Source of the DNA: Myxococcales bacterium
Lineage (GTDB): Bacteria > Myxococcota_A > Polyangia > Nannocystales > Nannocystaceae
DNA length: 64,000 nucleotides
Direction of reading: 5' to 3'
Assembly: GCA_020633315.1 (NCBI GenBank)
Contig: JACKDV010000014.1
Coordinates: 62,001-126,000, forward strand
The notes under the pieces were generated by a model that was not told where the DNA came from, did not search any database, and saw only the letters and a program-made list of their open reading frames with translations. The position numbers were made by a program, and so were the translations under genes. This document shows positions 63,749 through 64,000 of the stretch, one piece after another (position 1 is the stretch's first letter; the number at the start of each line of letters is the position of its first letter).

Positions 63749-64000
63749 ATGCTGCGGGCCGTGTCGCGCTCCGACGACGAGGCCCCGCGGGCGCAGGGCG
63801 ACCCCTGGCCCGTGGTCCGAGGGCGGAGGATCGGCAGCGACGAGGAGTGGCACGCCGTGATCGCGCAGCTGCGAGAGCGGGCCCCGGCGGCCATCGGCCT
63901 GTGGGTGGGCCCCGACCCCGCGCGAGGACGCCACGACGCCGACGACTGGCGAGGCGCCCAGCCGGGGCCGGTGGGCCTAGCCGTGGCGGACGACGACGAG
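63749..64000 (+). CDS. 5' part of a hypothetical gene, cut by the window edge
   Basis: An ATG at 63749 opens 84 codons without a stop to the edge: MLRAVSRSDDEAPRAQG at the start, then IGSDEEWHAVIAQLRERAP and AIGLWVGPDPARG. GC is high at third positions, supporting coding. A GTG at 63761 is an alternative start. No family recognised. Confidence 0.5.
   Translation, partial: MLRAVSRSDDEAPRAQGDPWPVVRGRRIGSDEEWHAVIAQLRERAPAAIGLWVGPDPARGRHDADDWRGAQPGPVGLAVADDDE

Overview
The window is very GC-rich with dense, mostly intact coding. It carries many secreted lipoproteins with low-complexity Gly/Ser/Thr/Asp spacers behind the lipobox, a Myxococcus-type Cys-rich repeat, MopE-like metal-binding repeats, VIT/VWA proteins, AgmX/PglI-like and Roadblock domains. 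Together these suggest a myxobacterium (Myxococcota), probably of the Nannocystis/Plesiocystis type. This is inferred from gene content and style; there is no rRNA in the window.

Layout. 1-1300 (minus): a partial STAS-like gene and a two-gene AhpD/carboxymuconolactone-decarboxylase-like operon, one gene of which is split by an in-frame UGA and looks like a selenoprotein. 1323-6461: a frameshifted lipoprotein, then carboxynorspermidine synthase and decarboxylase (spermidine via the carboxy route) separated by a membrane protein with acidic tandem repeats. 6532-12036 (minus): diheme cytochrome, beta-propeller lipoprotein, a methyltransferase, a degenerate LytM protein and two gene remnants. 12224-16078: a 1284-residue VIT/VWA/plug-like/AgmX/DUF2135 mosaic.

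16190-24470 (plus) is the most distinctive segment. A 60-residue peptide with a double-glycine leader and a four-Cys core has a perfect Shine-Dalgarno sequence and is followed by a strong hairpin. Behind it comes an operon encoding a SIS isomerase, a 562-residue protein of unknown family, an HddC-GmhB fusion, an HddA-like kinase, two glycosyltransferases and a polysaccharide deacetylase. These supply GDP-D-glycero-D-manno-heptose plus transferases, which suggests either a heptosylated ribosomal peptide or a surface glycan with a peptide partner.

24562-32178: aquaporin, TPR protein, DusB, TerB-like protein, methyltransferase, and an orphan MurE-like ligase coupled to a beta-propeller protein. 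32193-44977: YfbK-like VWA protein, RelA, CHAD protein, FG-GAP/ASPIC lipoprotein, acyl-CoA dehydrogenase, a lipoprotein, RecN and HIT protein. 44908-51442: a three-gene overlapping operon (YD-repeat-like lipoprotein, MFS transporter, lipoprotein), a Tat-exported cupin, NAD kinase and a response regulator with a degenerate GGDEF domain. 51659-52625: rplM-rpsI with a strong terminator. 52741-64000: metal-binding-repeat lipoprotein, Roadblock protein, YHS lipoprotein, a GT-C type membrane protein, a thioredoxin-like lipoprotein, more lipoproteins, two methyltransferase-fold proteins and a partial gene.

Several apparent single-base frameshifts fall in or next to runs of G (about 71-74, 1526-1530, 1660-1668, 7498, 19078-19081). 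This pattern fits homopolymer errors in the assembly at least as well as true gene decay. No tRNA, rRNA, CRISPR array or complete insertion sequence was seen.
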